Assembly (NCBI RefSeq): GCF_002775205.1
Contig: NC_036445.1
Coordinates: forward strand, 5,972,802-6,036,801
Length of the DNA stretch: 64,000 nucleotides
Direction of reading: 5' to 3'
From: Xiphophorus maculatus
Taxonomy: Eukaryota; Chordata; Actinopteri; Cyprinodontiformes; Poeciliidae
The notes beneath the pieces were generated by a model. That model was given only the letters and a program-made list of their open reading frames with translations, ran no database searches and was not told the origin of the DNA. Below, one piece after another: positions 27,201-43,782 of the stretch. A program made the translations under genes and the position numbers. Position 1 is the stretch's first letter, and each line of letters begins with the position of its first letter.

Positions 27201-28505
27201 AACAGATGTTTCTTCATACTGTAATGCTGTTGGAAGGTCTCCCACATGTATGGCCATATGCGATCAATTTCCAGAAAGCAGAGCATTTATCTATTATATT
27301 ATTTTATTCACTCTAGGCTGTATTGTGGTGTAAATTAGTTTAAGGTTAGGACTAGGCTCTGAGGGGTTATGATTAGGTTAGGCCTTCAGGTAAAGAATGT
27401 AAGTCAGAGCTGTTTTTACTCTTGAGGTGATGGAAACACATCTGTTTGAGCGTGCATTTGTGCAAGCTCCAATTCCTGGCTGCTGTCTGCAGCTCATTGC
27501 CCCGTGGTAATATCAGGCCTCACAGACACCTGGGACCAGCAGTTTGAGGCCTCGGAGAAGGCAACAGCCTGGCAACTGGCCCTGATTACTTTCTCCACTC
27601 TCCGGAACTCAACTCGGTGTGTGCCATTAACCAGCTCCGCGCAGTGCAAGTCCAACTCAACCATGCCATTAACCCTGCACACAAAGGGTGGTTTACAGAA
27701 CACACACTCACACACACAGCGCAGAACACTTCACAATTTATCCATCAGTGTTCGAGATACCGAGCTGCTTGCAGGCAAGCACTGTTTATTGTTTTAAAAG
27801 TAAGAGCATAGAGGATTGTAGTGCAATGCCATGAAGCAAGGCTGGCATCTACTGGGCAATTACTATAATAGAAGAATATGAGCTGTTAAAGCGTAATGCA
27901 GTAACAGCGACTACTGCTACTGCAATAATTAATACGAGAAAATTGCCTTCTTTTTTAGACTTTATCTAATTAATCCTTATTTCTATTTTCAAATTTGTCA
28001 TTTTAAATTGTAACAGTGTTGTGTATTTTATTGATGTTGTTATTTTACCTGAAGGGAAGTTGAAATGTATTACTGATCTATGTGCTGTCCTCGCCCTGAC
28101 AACGCCGGACAACGACGCTCCAATAACCAAACTTGTTTCTTTTCTACTTGTTTATTGAAGAGTGGTCCCTGACCACTGCCATCACTTTAGCCATCGTAAA
28201 CTGAAACATACAAGACTGAGTATTAGCCAACGAACATCGCAAATTAGCCAGTTTTGCTGCGAACAAAAAATAAAAAAAAAAACATTTTCCTAAATGTACT
28301 CCAGCGTACAATTATTTACACCACAGTTACATAAAACATAGAGACAATTATTGCTTTCACAATTAACCAATACTTACGAACAAATCTTGTCTGAAACACA
28401 ACGTATAAGGATAATAATCAGCTTAAATCATGAACTGTTCGGTGTTGCGTTCCACCATCTTGGATCTATTTTCTTTTTTAGCGTCACCAAAACATAACAA
28501 AATAT

Positions 28506-28520
28506 CCACCAGGGGGCGTT
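28506..28520 (+). promoter_or_regulatory. CTCF-binding-site-like motif
   Basis: CCACCAGGGGGCGTT fits the vertebrate CTCF core (CCASYAGRKGGCRS) at nearly every position. It sits between the gene desert and the zc3h12a-like promoter, where an insulator would be expected. Two weaker cores in the same orientation occur at 25,860 and 29,006. About 50 bp upstream, CCACCATCTTGGAT (about 28,453-28,466) is a YY1-like motif on the opposite strand. Confidence 0.5.
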
Positions 28521-29101
28521 CTAGTGCGGTTTTCAACCTTGCTGGTCCAGTTTAACTTACAAAAGGCAGCACAATCTATAAAATCCATTGATCAATGGCC
28601 ACTGGCAAATTGCAAAATCTAATTTTAATGAATCAAAGTAAAGTTTTAAAATTATTTTGAATAAACTTCAAAGAGTATTATGCAATGCAAAATGCGGTCA
28701 GGTACATCGATTTTTAAAATGAGTGATTATTATTAGTTTGTAAATATGTAAATGCAAAATGCATTACAACACATAACTTTTACCAGAGTGAGGCATACAC
28801 TGCATTTTATAAATTATTAATAGAGATAAAATGACTATATCACGAAGACAAATATAGCCAAAAATAAATGATGAAAAGGTCTAGAGTTGCATATTTATAC
28901 ATTTTACACTTAATTTACTTTAGAGCAGTGTGTGTATTTCGAAATATTTCCTACAGGAGCTTAGTTTTTACTTTGCTGTCCGTGGATTGTTGTGTCGAGT
29001 TTCAACCACTAGGTGACACAGTCCATCCATAAACTTCATAACACAATCTGTTTCTGACAGGACAAGATAAGGTGTTAAAAGAATAACCTTAATGATAAAG
29101 C

Positions 29102-29102
<1 letters not shown>

Positions 29103-29169
<67 letters not shown>
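29103..29169. repeat. (TTA)n microsatellite
   Basis: About 22 uninterrupted TTA trinucleotides, roughly 270 bp upstream of the presumed zc3h12a-like first exon. Confidence 0.97.
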
Positions 29170-29440
29170 CATTGTTGTTGTTGCATATTTTCCAACTAGA
29201 TTGTTCTTCAATTGGAATATGTTGTTTTGTGTTCACCTAAATGAATTTGCAGAAGCAAAGGTCTATTTTCCTGTAGACCTGGTTAATGAACTACCTGGGG
29301 GAAACATCATGGAAACAAACCTCCTGGAAAAAAATCAAAGTGTAACTGGAAGGTGGGAGGAAAGAGGAAGTCTTCTTTTCTGTCTAATATGCAAATACTT
29401 CCTGGCTTTGCATGTCTCCGCTTAGAAGAGGAGAAAAAAA

Positions 29441-29558
29441 ACCGAAGTGGGCGGTGCTATGAAAAGTGTTAAACTTCACTGTACTCCGACTAGCAACAGG
29501 ATTTACTTTAATCTGTTCGTAAATGGAGTACGAAGACACACAGAAACAACCAAAGCAG
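29441..29558 (+). other. zc3h12a: zc3h12a-like 5' UTR exon (start approximate)
   Basis: The exon ends with 'aaagcag' before 'gtaagagac', a strong donor, and pairs with the acceptor at 30,983. A GC box ('gtgggcggtg') at about 29,446 and ETS-type GGAAGT/TTCC words upstream suggest the promoter is nearby, so the 5' end is a guess. It contains two upstream start codons (29,459 and 29,523). After splicing, both are closed by stops in the next exon before the main ATG at 31,060. Confidence 0.55.
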
Positions 29559-31037
29559 GTAAGAGACTGTTTTCAGTCTTCACTACCAGTACTAGTTCAC
29601 CTTTAGGTATATTAACGGCTGAAAACGTCCCGTGTTGTCACCTGTGTTTGGTAAAGGTACATACACCCAATACAAGCCTTTGAAAAGGGGCCTTTGTTGC
29701 GCAAATACCTGGCTTCAAATATCAGCTTTTCATTCAAACAGGGTAGCATGTTATGTTGATATGCCACATACGTTGCGCCAGAGGAACCACAGGATAGCCT
29801 GCTGTTTTGTATATGATCCCGTTTATCAAATCAGAAGGCAAATATCACCAGTAACAGAAAATGCACTGCCACTTAACTGTATTTACTTAATCAAATTTAC
29901 TTGAGTAGCTTTTTGATGAAAAAAAAAAAACTTGTATACCTACTTTTTAGTTTTACTTAACAATTACTATTCTAAACTATCGCGACTGTAACCTAGGTAC
30001 ACTCTATCTGCCCACTGTGAGAAACTTCATTGGAAGAAACACGTCTTAACCAAAAGTCCAGTTAGACACAAACAGTTTTCAAGTGAGTTTTTTCTTTTTT
30101 TGTACGAAAACGCTGTTCTTTTAATGTTGTTTTCTGTCTGTTGAATCTGATCTGTCACGTGTAAATCAAGAAGATACAGTTAACACTAGAAGTACTTTAT
30201 CCTGTTTTAACATATATTGACTACCTAGTTTCAGAAGTTTTATATTGAATAAAGGTTTGAAAAAAAAATGTTCTGCCTACATTTGTTGTTTTGTAATTAT
30301 GTTATCTATTTTTGTTGTTGTTTGTTTGTTTCCTTTTTGGTCTTTAAACTACCAGAATTTCCTCAAAACTTTATATTTTTTATCTAATGACATCAATTTC
30401 AATTATATGGTATGATGAATATTAATCAGTTACTCAGTACTTAAGTAACTGTTTTACATAATACTTTTTATTATTATTTAAGCATCAGTGAATGGCAACA
30501 GAAATATATATTCTCTCAAAAACAGCATTGACATACTTATTAGCACATGCTATTTTGCAAAAATTACATTGCCAGACAATGCACAGAGTTTGTGCAGGTC
30601 TAATCAAAAGTTTAATCTCTTTCAGAACCTGACATCAGTCGTCTCCGCTATGTAAAACTTTTATAGTTTTATAAACTTGTGATTTTGTAAAGGAAATGTC
30701 TTCCAAACCTGTGCTATTCAGGTCTGCACAGGCTATTTATAAATAGATTCAATGTGAATTTACCATGATTTAATTAGCTTCTGTTTTAAGACTTTATAAT
30801 CAATACTGTAGTAACACTGTGGGAATATTAAAATGTCTAATTTTTGATTTTGTGGTGTTTTGGTGTCGATGTTATCACGCCTTAGTAAACAACTGAAACA
30901 AATCACTCCAGACTTTCTGAATATTTAGTTTGTTGTGTTAATCTTTATGCATAGTGCTAATAAAATTTATCTTTCTCCATCAGTCGGTTGAAGAATATCA
31001 CACTGAAGGAGCAGTGCCTTGCCTTACACATTGCTAA
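29459..31037 (+). promoter_or_regulatory. two spliced upstream ORFs in the zc3h12a-like leader
   Basis: uORF1 starts at 29,459, crosses the intron (29,559-30,983) and stops at 30,989-30,991 (about 35 codons). uORF2 starts at 29,523 and stops at 31,035-31,037 (30 codons including stop), 22 nt before the main ATG. If the first exon is transcribed as modelled, both could lower translation of the main frame. The transcription start is not known. Confidence 0.4.
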
Positions 31038-31059
31038 AACGGAGTTCAGGGGCTTCAGG

Positions 31060-36731
<5,672 letters not shown>

Positions 36732-37680
36732 TCATGGTTCTGTTCTCTTTGATCTGGAATATCAAAATATTTAGGACAATTTCAGTGAGGGCTGCAGCAA
36801 AGTTAACAGCAAAAAAAATGTGGTCCGAAATTTTAGTGTCGTCATGCCCACATAGAACCACATCAATGTTTTTTATAGCAACAATACATTACAGGTGTGT
36901 TAGTTCTTGCACACTAAAACCATCACATTGAGGTGTGTCAGGGTTAAACACAAAAACACGTTGATTGATTTGAACCTCTAGATTTTTAGGGTTTCACATC
37001 ATAATGATGTAAAACGCTGGACACGTGTACTGATACTGAGAACTGATGAACGCCCACAGAGATAGATTAAGTAAATTAACTAAAATAGAAAAACCATCAA
37101 TACGTTAATCTCGTACCAAAATAATTAGTAGTTGCAGCTGTGTGTCATTCAGAGAGTATTAAAAAATGTGTTTTTCAGGGAACTAATGTAAAAGATATTG
37201 CAGCAATGCCTCATTATATCTGCTTTCTATTATGCTACTGAAATATTTATGGAATTTGAGCTATTACTGTATTATATGTATGACATAGTTGTCAAATGTT
37301 ACTTTGCCATTCAAAGTTTGGATGGAATATGCCTAGACCAAAGATCACTGAGTTTCAGGAGTTTTGACTGTTGATGCATATTGTGTCAAATATTATTTTA
37401 AGTTCTCATGCTGTATTAAAGGTTTTATGCTTTTGCTTTCGCTGTAGTTCTCTGTAACAGTCTGCTCTTTCAGTATTATCTTTGATCTGGCTGATCTCAC
37501 AAGGAAGCTAATCAGAGGTGGCTATTAAAAACACTACCTGAATTAAAGGAATTTACCAAGTGTGCTTTTCCCTTTCCTGTAAATGTGCATCATTTCCTTG
37601 AAACGCATACTGGCTAAAATGTAAATTATGTATGTTTTTAAGTGAATATTTTAATAAAGATAGAAATAAAAATTGTAAAT
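36732..37680 (+). other. zc3h12a: zc3h12a-like 3' UTR (end approximate)
   Basis: AT-rich sequence from the stop codon to just past two polyadenylation signals, AATAAA at 37,653-37,658 and 37,665-37,670. It contains TATTTAT-type AU-rich words and a 6-bp stem with a 3-nt loop (36,996-37,010, ACATCA-TAA-TGATGT). Regnase-1 mRNAs are known to be self-targeted through 3' UTR stem-loops. This loop (UAA) departs from the usual pyrimidine-purine-pyrimidine pattern. Confidence 0.6.
37653..37670 (+). terminator. paired polyadenylation signals
   Basis: Two AATAAA hexamers 12 bp apart, about 0.9 kb after the zc3h12a-like stop codon. Confidence 0.7.
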
Positions 37681-38851
37681 GAGTCCTCTCAAATATACGT
37701 TTGAATTAGTGATTGTGGCTGTCTTGGAAAAAATAGTAAGGTAAACAAGCTTTAACAAATCTTACCTTTCAACTACATTTAGCTGCTTTCACCAATTTCC
37801 TTGAAATTAATATTTCTGGACTTGGACTGAGCCACAGTGGTCTCATATGTCATGCCAGAAATCACATTTCCCTAGCTTATATCATGTCAACATCTTTTAA
37901 TTGTCTTGTCATATCTGTTTTGACTGTCTCAGAGGTTTGAAACATGCACCACCCAGAGGTAATCATAATGAGTGTCTATTATCAGTGCAATTACAACCTT
38001 ACCAGCATACAACTTTGACCAAATGTAGTTAATGTAGTAATGCAATTTTCAAAAGTGTTTTTTGCAACTAATGCTTTTCTTGTGTACTCTAGAGTCAAAA
38101 CAAGACATAAAGAAAGAAAATGTGACCAATCACCAACAATATGATATTCTGAGCTGCCATTAAATATATGGCAGTTTGCCAGCAGCACTTGAAAGAGACT
38201 TCATTTCTTAACACTTCTTAATATGTGTCAGTGTCTTACATATTACAATGAATTTGAATAAATAAGCAGTACTTGGTCATTTAAAACTACAGTGATTGTC
38301 TTTTGTTCAAATAAATATGTTTACTTGTATTGCTTTTACCTGGGCAAATATTCACAACAAAGAATATTTTCAGATACAAATTGGTTTAAAAGACATGCCG
38401 TTATACATCTGTAGATTTAGTGTGGTCTCGGTCATTAAGAGACTGAGCATGACATTAAAGACTCTTTTTGGTAAAGTTGTTTTTATTTTGTTTTGCTTGC
38501 TTTGCAAATAATCTCTAAGACATATTAATCTGTAGAAAAAATAGAAATTACTTGTTGTATAGACATTTTATTTACATCTCAACCTTTCAAATTCCCCCTT
38601 GTACCTTAGGGGACACTGTACATATTGCCTTGAAACTTTATTTCTATAAGAAAGTTGCTTTACATGAAAAATCATTGATGTCATGTTTGTCCTTTGATAC
38701 ACAAAAAAGTCACACATTAGCTGTCATACATGGGGTATAAGTCATACTTGGTAATTTGAGAGAGATATTTTGCATTATTTATGACATGAATTTTCTTCAT
38801 GTAGCAGGTTTACTGTTCTGTCTAATGTTCTGCCTGGTCCACAGGATTCTT

Positions 38852-38909
38852 TTATTCCCAGGCCATCAACAACTTGTGGAATGGCACAAAGGCACCATGT
38901 CCCGGTTTG
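38852..38909 (-). CDS. CAP-Gly gene last coding exon
   Basis: After 'atttttttggcag'. It completes the domain with CKPGHGAFVPFHKLLMAWE and a TAA. The CK.G.GAFVP block is the expected last strand of a CAP-Gly domain, in the phase required by the previous exon. A candidate polyadenylation signal on this strand is at 38,642-38,637. Confidence 0.85.
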
Positions 38910-41900
38910 CTGCCAAAAAAATGAAATTATATTTAGATACATGACTGGAAATTTACTAGTTTCAAAAGCAAAAACACATGACAACCTCTCATACACATGT
39001 TTAGCCTTTTGCATATATACTGAGCTACTTCTGTTTAAATTATCTGAGTGATCATAGAGAAAATATCTTCAGAAATACCTTTTTGCTATCTTTGTCACTC
39101 AAATCAGACATGCCCATGCCTCACCTTTTAAGCGCTGTAGTCTGAACCTGCTCAGCAGGCTTTAGGACTGCTAACTGAGGTCAACAAGTTAGGGAAAAAG
39201 AAGGTGTGTAAAGGTACTGTTTTCCTCTAACTATTTTTGTTTTAGTATTAGGAAACAATAGAATACTAACCGTCAAATGAACCAAGGCATATTTGTTTAA
39301 AAGTGGTGGATTTACTTTCAAAGAAGTTGTAATATGATTATGTAAAGCACAGCTGAGAACCTTCGAGTTGGAAAAAACAGAACTGCAGTGTAGCACTTAA
39401 ATTCTTCAGACTATATGCACAAAATATATCCACAAGGTATCAATGTATGGGGAAATTGATATTAGTTACCATTCAAAGTAGGTATGTCCATTATGACTGC
39501 CGTCACACAGTGATGCATCATGGCTCTGCAGCTCCACACCCAGGTGGAGCTCTGGCTCCCCCTGCAGGTTCCCCAAGAAACGAACTGTTCCCGTGCTGAT
39601 CCGGCCAGATGGCAGCATGATCCTAACCCGATGACCCAGTTGCAAGTCCATGGGTGAGTGGGGGACAAAAACCCGATGTGGGCCGTGAGACGTTTTCCAG
39701 GATCGCACACTTCAGAAGGGGAAAAATAAGTTAGTTCTACAGCAAAAACTGAAGTATCATATCATGGTTCATTTGTTGTTGTTTTTTGTTTTCTTGGGGG
39801 GGGCTAAATTTGTAGGCTGATGTCTGCATTATTTTTAGGAACGTTTGGTAATCTATGAAATACTTCAATATAGTATTTTCCATGTGTTGTTGACATTCTG
39901 CTAAGTGTCCTAAATGAAGAAGACATTGAATGGGAATGGATAAAAAAAAGTACTCAGGTCATCAGTGGTGTTTAAACAGAGTTCAGTTGTCCCAATCAGT
40001 GTTGACAGATGGGGTGGGTAACCTCCCAGTGGCTTCTTTTGGGCTGGGAAAAACAACTTTAGGTGGGTTGTTAACATTTGGGGAACTTTTCACAACATTT
40101 GAAAATTCTATTAAATTGTTTGTCATTGTATGGCAGAAAACCACAAACTTATTAATTTTATTAAAATATCATGTTCTTGCTCTCATTTCATTAGTTGATT
40201 TATTGTGAAATGTCTACATTCTGTCAAATATGACATCATTGTTGATTGATAGTTGCTGGTCAATCAAGTCTCACTATGAAATGTATTAGTCAATGTCAAT
40301 TGTAAGGAATTTCACTAAGCTACACTGAGGTGTGTTGGCTTGATGTTCAAAGGCAGCATCACGCTGAAGTGGGGAAAATGCAAAAATTATCCTAAGGAAA
40401 AGGAGGCTGATTTGGAGCTAAAATTGTGGATTGCACCTCTCCCAGAGGATTCTAAAGGCCAATGCAAAGAAATCTGACTTGCAAAAGGGTAAGCTGGATA
40501 TTCAGGTTTAGTTTAGTGAGGGATATGAGATTGACATGTGGATTGGTAGACCACCAAGTATAACCAGATTTAGAAGGATAATTATGACTCAAATTTATTA
40601 CAAAATTATTTACAAGTAGAAGAGTAAGAAGATTAGATGTATAACTAAAAATGGCAGCATTTGCTCAGTCAACAACAGGGTTGCTACTCTGAGTTTCTCC
40701 ACTATTATTGTTTTGAAAAGAATAGTATGGAGAAATTCCCAAAGCAGATTTAATGCATACTGCTGACGTTGCTACTGCACCAAACCCCCTGTTGTCTCGT
40801 ACTGCCTTTGTGGTATTTTTTGTAAATGTACAGCTGTGCTGGATAATGAGATTCCCACATGTGACTTATGAACTGGTAGCAGGAGCTCTGAGGCAGCTCA
40901 TCTTCCCAAGCTTGTGACAGAAATGTTTTGTGAAACAGCCTTGAGTTTTCCAATTAAAATTTTTACTTTAGTTGATCTTCCTGCTAATTTATCCAACTTG
41001 AAATATGGTAATTACTGCTGAGTAGACATGAAAAGCACAATTTAATCACATTCCCCAGATAAACATGCTGTGTCAAGGATAAGAGCCTAATTTTATGTTT
41101 AAGAAAGTCAGAAAAACTGATAAGGTCCAAGTTTTTTGTCTTCTTGTTTTAAAATGCCTGGTAATATTGGGTGTTACTAGATCACCTGTCTTATTACACC
41201 AAACAATCCAAACGTTCAATTGACTCCCTTAAATCATAGAGTCTGTTTTTTTTCCCAGAAGTTGGTGTGAAGACTTGATGCAGAAGGAAGCCCAGTAGAA
41301 CAACTACATCTAAGAACTTTCTGAATCTATGATCAAGTGGAAGTGAAATAGGTTAATGTCTCTCAGGATTTGTAACATAGGCAACTCAGTCATAAAGGTT
41401 TTCTTTTACTGACATGCTGGCCTACTCAATTAATGACTGTACCTTGAGGCTGACGATAAAGAAGAAGATGATCTTGAGCTCTGTGGGGTTGACAATGATC
41501 CATGGCTCCCTGATAAGCTGCATGAATGGCTGCCACTTCTTGATGACACTTTGGATCTTCTGTGTTGGCAGAAACCACCTGCTCATCAGAGATAGTTGTC
41601 GGTGTCATTTCCTACTAACAATTGTCTCAATTGCTTAGTTGCTTTAATGTGATTGCTCTGATTTACTTGACTGCTCATTCAAATCATTTCCATTGTCTCT
41701 CTGCTCCTCACAAGTTCCCACCTTCAGCAGTATCTCAGCCTCAGAGAAAACCTGAGGAAAACCACAATCAGAATCATCGCCACAAACTTAACAACCCCTG
41801 CAAACATTTTAGCAAACACACCTGATTACGCAGTTCCTCCTGTTGCCTTTGCAGCTCTGAAAATCTCTTTTCCCACGATGCTCTCTCACAGGCGATCCTG

Positions 41901-42949
41901 GTCTTGATCGACAGAATCTCTCTCTCGATTTTGGTCACTCGCTTGTGGAGTGCGTTAACGCGGTCGGGGCTTCCTGGGATGGCTGCAGTCATCTTGCTTT
42001 CATAAGCTATTAAAGGACAACAGATGATAAAATGTAGTTCCATGAGTCTGACAGATGAAAAGATGATCTACAGATCAAACACTATTTTTGCAGTAACTTT
42101 TAGAAATAATTAAGCACATTTAAGGAAATATTGAGGTTGTAATATTACCTTGCCTTTTTTTAAATAGACAGCTTTTAACATGGAATTCAAACTCTGGTGG
42201 CATTATCAAATAAAATACTGTTAACAGTGAAGACTTGTTCTTGCGTGTTAGTTAAAAGTGTTTTACCTCATCAAATCCTTACCCACATGTCGTGTCACCT
42301 GTCTGCTTTTCTCCTCTGTGATGTGTGTTTCCCTTGGTAGGAATTTGATTGCATTGTATGGACAGATCTGCAGAGCATATGCGTACCATGCATTATGCAA
42401 GTACTGTGAAAAGATGTCATTATAAACTACCAATAGATCTATACAACAACTTACCCACAGAAACCGGCATGTGCAGAGTATTCCCTTGTATGTCCATATA
42501 AAGAATGTCTGTAGGATGTACGCTGTCATTTTTTTTCCACTCACATCATTCTGTTCTAATCAGATAATAAACAAATCAACTGTTTATACTTATTTTTCAT
42601 ATTAATTTTGTTTATCAAACAAAACTCCTAAGGGGATAAAGTACACCCTGTTTAAGGATTTTGTAACTTTACAAGATTGTACTAAACCAAGTAGGTTTGT
42701 TCCTCTGTTGTAGCATCACATTATGACGTGGTTCTACTCTACAGTAATAACAAATTTGCCTTTTGAAAATGTACACAACACTCACCTTTTTCAGTGGTTC
42801 ATCTGTATATTGAAAAAAGAATCCAAAGTGAGGTCACATGTAGATAATATCTTTCATTTCTGATCAATAAGCTTCTATTTCAGGTCTCTGATAAACATTA
42901 ATGTGGTGCATAAGGCTCACTGACCTGTTGCTATGTGCCAGCTTTGCAT
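38852..42949 (-). CDS. CAP-Gly and coiled-coil protein, eight coding exons, unrecognised family
   Basis: Exons, in order on the minus strand: 42949-42925, 42802-42786 (17-nt microexon), 42367-42283, 42006-41822, 41751-41712, 41578-41443, 39709-39470, 38909-38852. Their summed length is 786 nt (261 aa) with every junction in phase. Residues about 54-104 form a charged coiled coil (VNALHKRVTKIEREILSIKT). About 118-165 are a Ser/Arg-rich linker. About 185-256 are a CAP-Gly domain (GHRVRIMLPSGRISTGTVRF, LGVEL, DGSHNGHTYFE, CKPGHGAFVP). CAP-Gly domains bind microtubules and EEY/F tails. Odd points: the usual GKNDG reads as a degenerate LCDGS and the usual Trp before GVEL is Leu-preceded His, so tail binding may be altered. 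The ATG has a weak Kozak context, and an upstream non-coding exon is possible. It is convergent with the zc3h12a-like gene. The middle exons (41,751-41,443) are the least certain; all three frames of 41578-41443 are open and phase decided the choice. I cannot name an orthologue. Confidence 0.72.
39470..39709 (-). CDS. CAP-Gly gene coding exon 7 (CAP-Gly core)
   Basis: 240 nt after 'cccttctgaag' and before 'gtaactaa'. It contains most of the CAP-Gly fold (LGHRVRIMLPSGRISTGTVR, LGNLQGEPELHLGVEL, CDGSHNGHTYFE). The intron upstream is 1.7 kb. Confidence 0.85.
41443..41578 (-). CDS. CAP-Gly gene coding exon 6 (Ser-rich linker)
   Basis: After 'gatgagcag' and before donor 'ctcaaggtacag'. The frame fixed by both neighbours reads GSHSCSLSGSHGSLSTPQSS and onward, a Ser/Arg-rich linker typical of sequence beside CAP-Gly domains. 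The acceptor could lie 3 nt upstream at the preceding 'gatgag', adding one codon. Confidence 0.5.
41712..41751 (-). CDS. CAP-Gly gene coding exon 5
   Basis: 40 nt after 'gtggttttcctcag', ending at donor 'acttgtgagg'. It encodes VFSEAEILLKVGT. A stronger exon context 'gaaggtggga' upstream would change the phase and break the frame, so this donor was preferred. Confidence 0.5.
41822..42006 (-). CDS. CAP-Gly gene coding exon 4 (coiled coil)
   Basis: 185 nt between 'cctttaatag' and 'gtgtgttt'. It encodes YESKMTAAIPGSPDRVNALH and a heptad-rich helix ending in QRQQEELRNQ. An internal in-frame ATG at 41,992 could serve as an alternative start. Confidence 0.72.
42283..42367 (-). CDS. CAP-Gly gene coding exon 3
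   Basis: 85 nt after 'tatgctctgcag' and before 'gtaaggat'. It encodes ICPYNAIKFLPRETHITEEK and onward to RQVTRHV. It is joined in phase 1 to the coiled-coil exon. Confidence 0.65.
42786..42802 (-). CDS. CAP-Gly gene 17-nt microexon
   Basis: An acceptor 'ttttttcaatatacag' and a consensus donor 'aaaaaggtgagtgt' bracket 17 nt. It enters in phase 1 and leaves in phase 0, joining the flanking exons without a stop and encoding (D)EPLKK. Confidence 0.55.
42925..42949 (-). CDS. CAP-Gly gene coding exon 1
   Basis: Encodes MQSWHIAT and one extra base, then the donor 'caacaggtcagtg'. The upstream sequence would be 5' UTR. The start was chosen because it is the first ATG in phase with the microexon. 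Confidence 0.5.
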
Positions 42950-43745
42950 GAACAGCACTTGACGACTGCTGGGTAGGTAAATCTCACCTAATCTTCTTAG
43001 TCATGCAATTACACAGTCCGGTTGCAGCCTGGCTTCTTAATTTGGTCTGCTGAGCCTAATAGTGTATATAAAACAGTGAGAGGAAACCCTCCGGTGCAAC
43101 CAGTGTCCATCTACATCCGTTCTGTTCTTTGGCATACTGAGCAACTCAAAGCACAGACTATTTTTGTGGAGAGGATTTTCAGACCTGCAACATTAAGCAA
43201 TGTGAAGTCTACTCTACAAATATTGACACATTATTGACTAGTATATTCTAAATGTCAAATTGTGAAGGCTTCTCATTTACTAGATTACCTCCAAATTGAG
43301 TTATCTTAGTTAGTTAATCTAGTTAGCATAAATGTTCTTTATTGACAGGAAACAATAAAACTACAACATACTTTCATAAATGAAATGGGAAAGGAGGGTG
43401 AACAACATCAAATCAGAGATAATTACCATTCTCTGCATCAGTCATTTTGATATGATAGCTCTGTATTACTTATAGAATAACTAAACAATATTTAAAGTCA
43501 AGTAGGTTATGTTGTTAAGTTCTCGAAGTGAATTGACATTTTAGGAGTGTGTGAGCAGAATTCCTTGTGAAAAATTATTTGTGCATTCTCAGCACAACTA
43601 AGCAGTTGTTATAGAGTATCAATAAGCAGAGAGTCAGTGCAGTAATTTGTGGACTGGTGTAATTCTAACACACTTTATTCTGCCATTTTTCATAAAATAA
43701 GTCACTCTGTAAACAATTAGTTTAGCAGAGATTTTTTGTGCCTTA

Positions 43746-43782
43746 TCCAACATATGAAGGGTGCCAACGACCATATGTTGGA
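43746..43782. repeat. 11-bp inverted repeat
   Basis: Arms TCCAACATATG (43,746-43,756) and CATATGTTGGA (43,772-43,782), with a 15-nt GC-balanced loop. Confidence 0.8.

Larger units (their letters stand above)
15400..28480. other. gene-poor region with candidate regulatory stretches
   Basis: No supported coding gene. Blocks free of simple repeats at about 17,200-17,650, 19,270-19,640, 20,150-20,620 and 23,600-24,060 look like conserved non-coding DNA, judged by composition and TAAT/CATTA motif density only. An acceptor-like 'cttctcccacag' ends at 24,828, followed by an open stretch to about 25,148 that may be a UTR exon. A CTCF-like partial core lies at 25,860-25,873. Another GC-containing patch with 'gtcacgtggg' and 'gggcggagc' lies at 15,957-15,981. 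Confidence 0.5.

Noticed and set aside
1-29000. GRIK3 exons expected from human synteny beside ZC3H12A
   Set aside because: No glutamate-receptor signature (for example SYTANLAAF or the M2 loop) was seen in any frame.
41426-41608. Minus-strand frame MTPTTISDEQVVSANTEDPK as the CAP-Gly gene's sixth exon
   Set aside because: It is open but ends in phase 1, which does not join to the CAP-Gly exon; the Ser-rich frame of the same exon fits both neighbours. The third frame (IIFFFIVSLK) ends in phase 0 and fails too.
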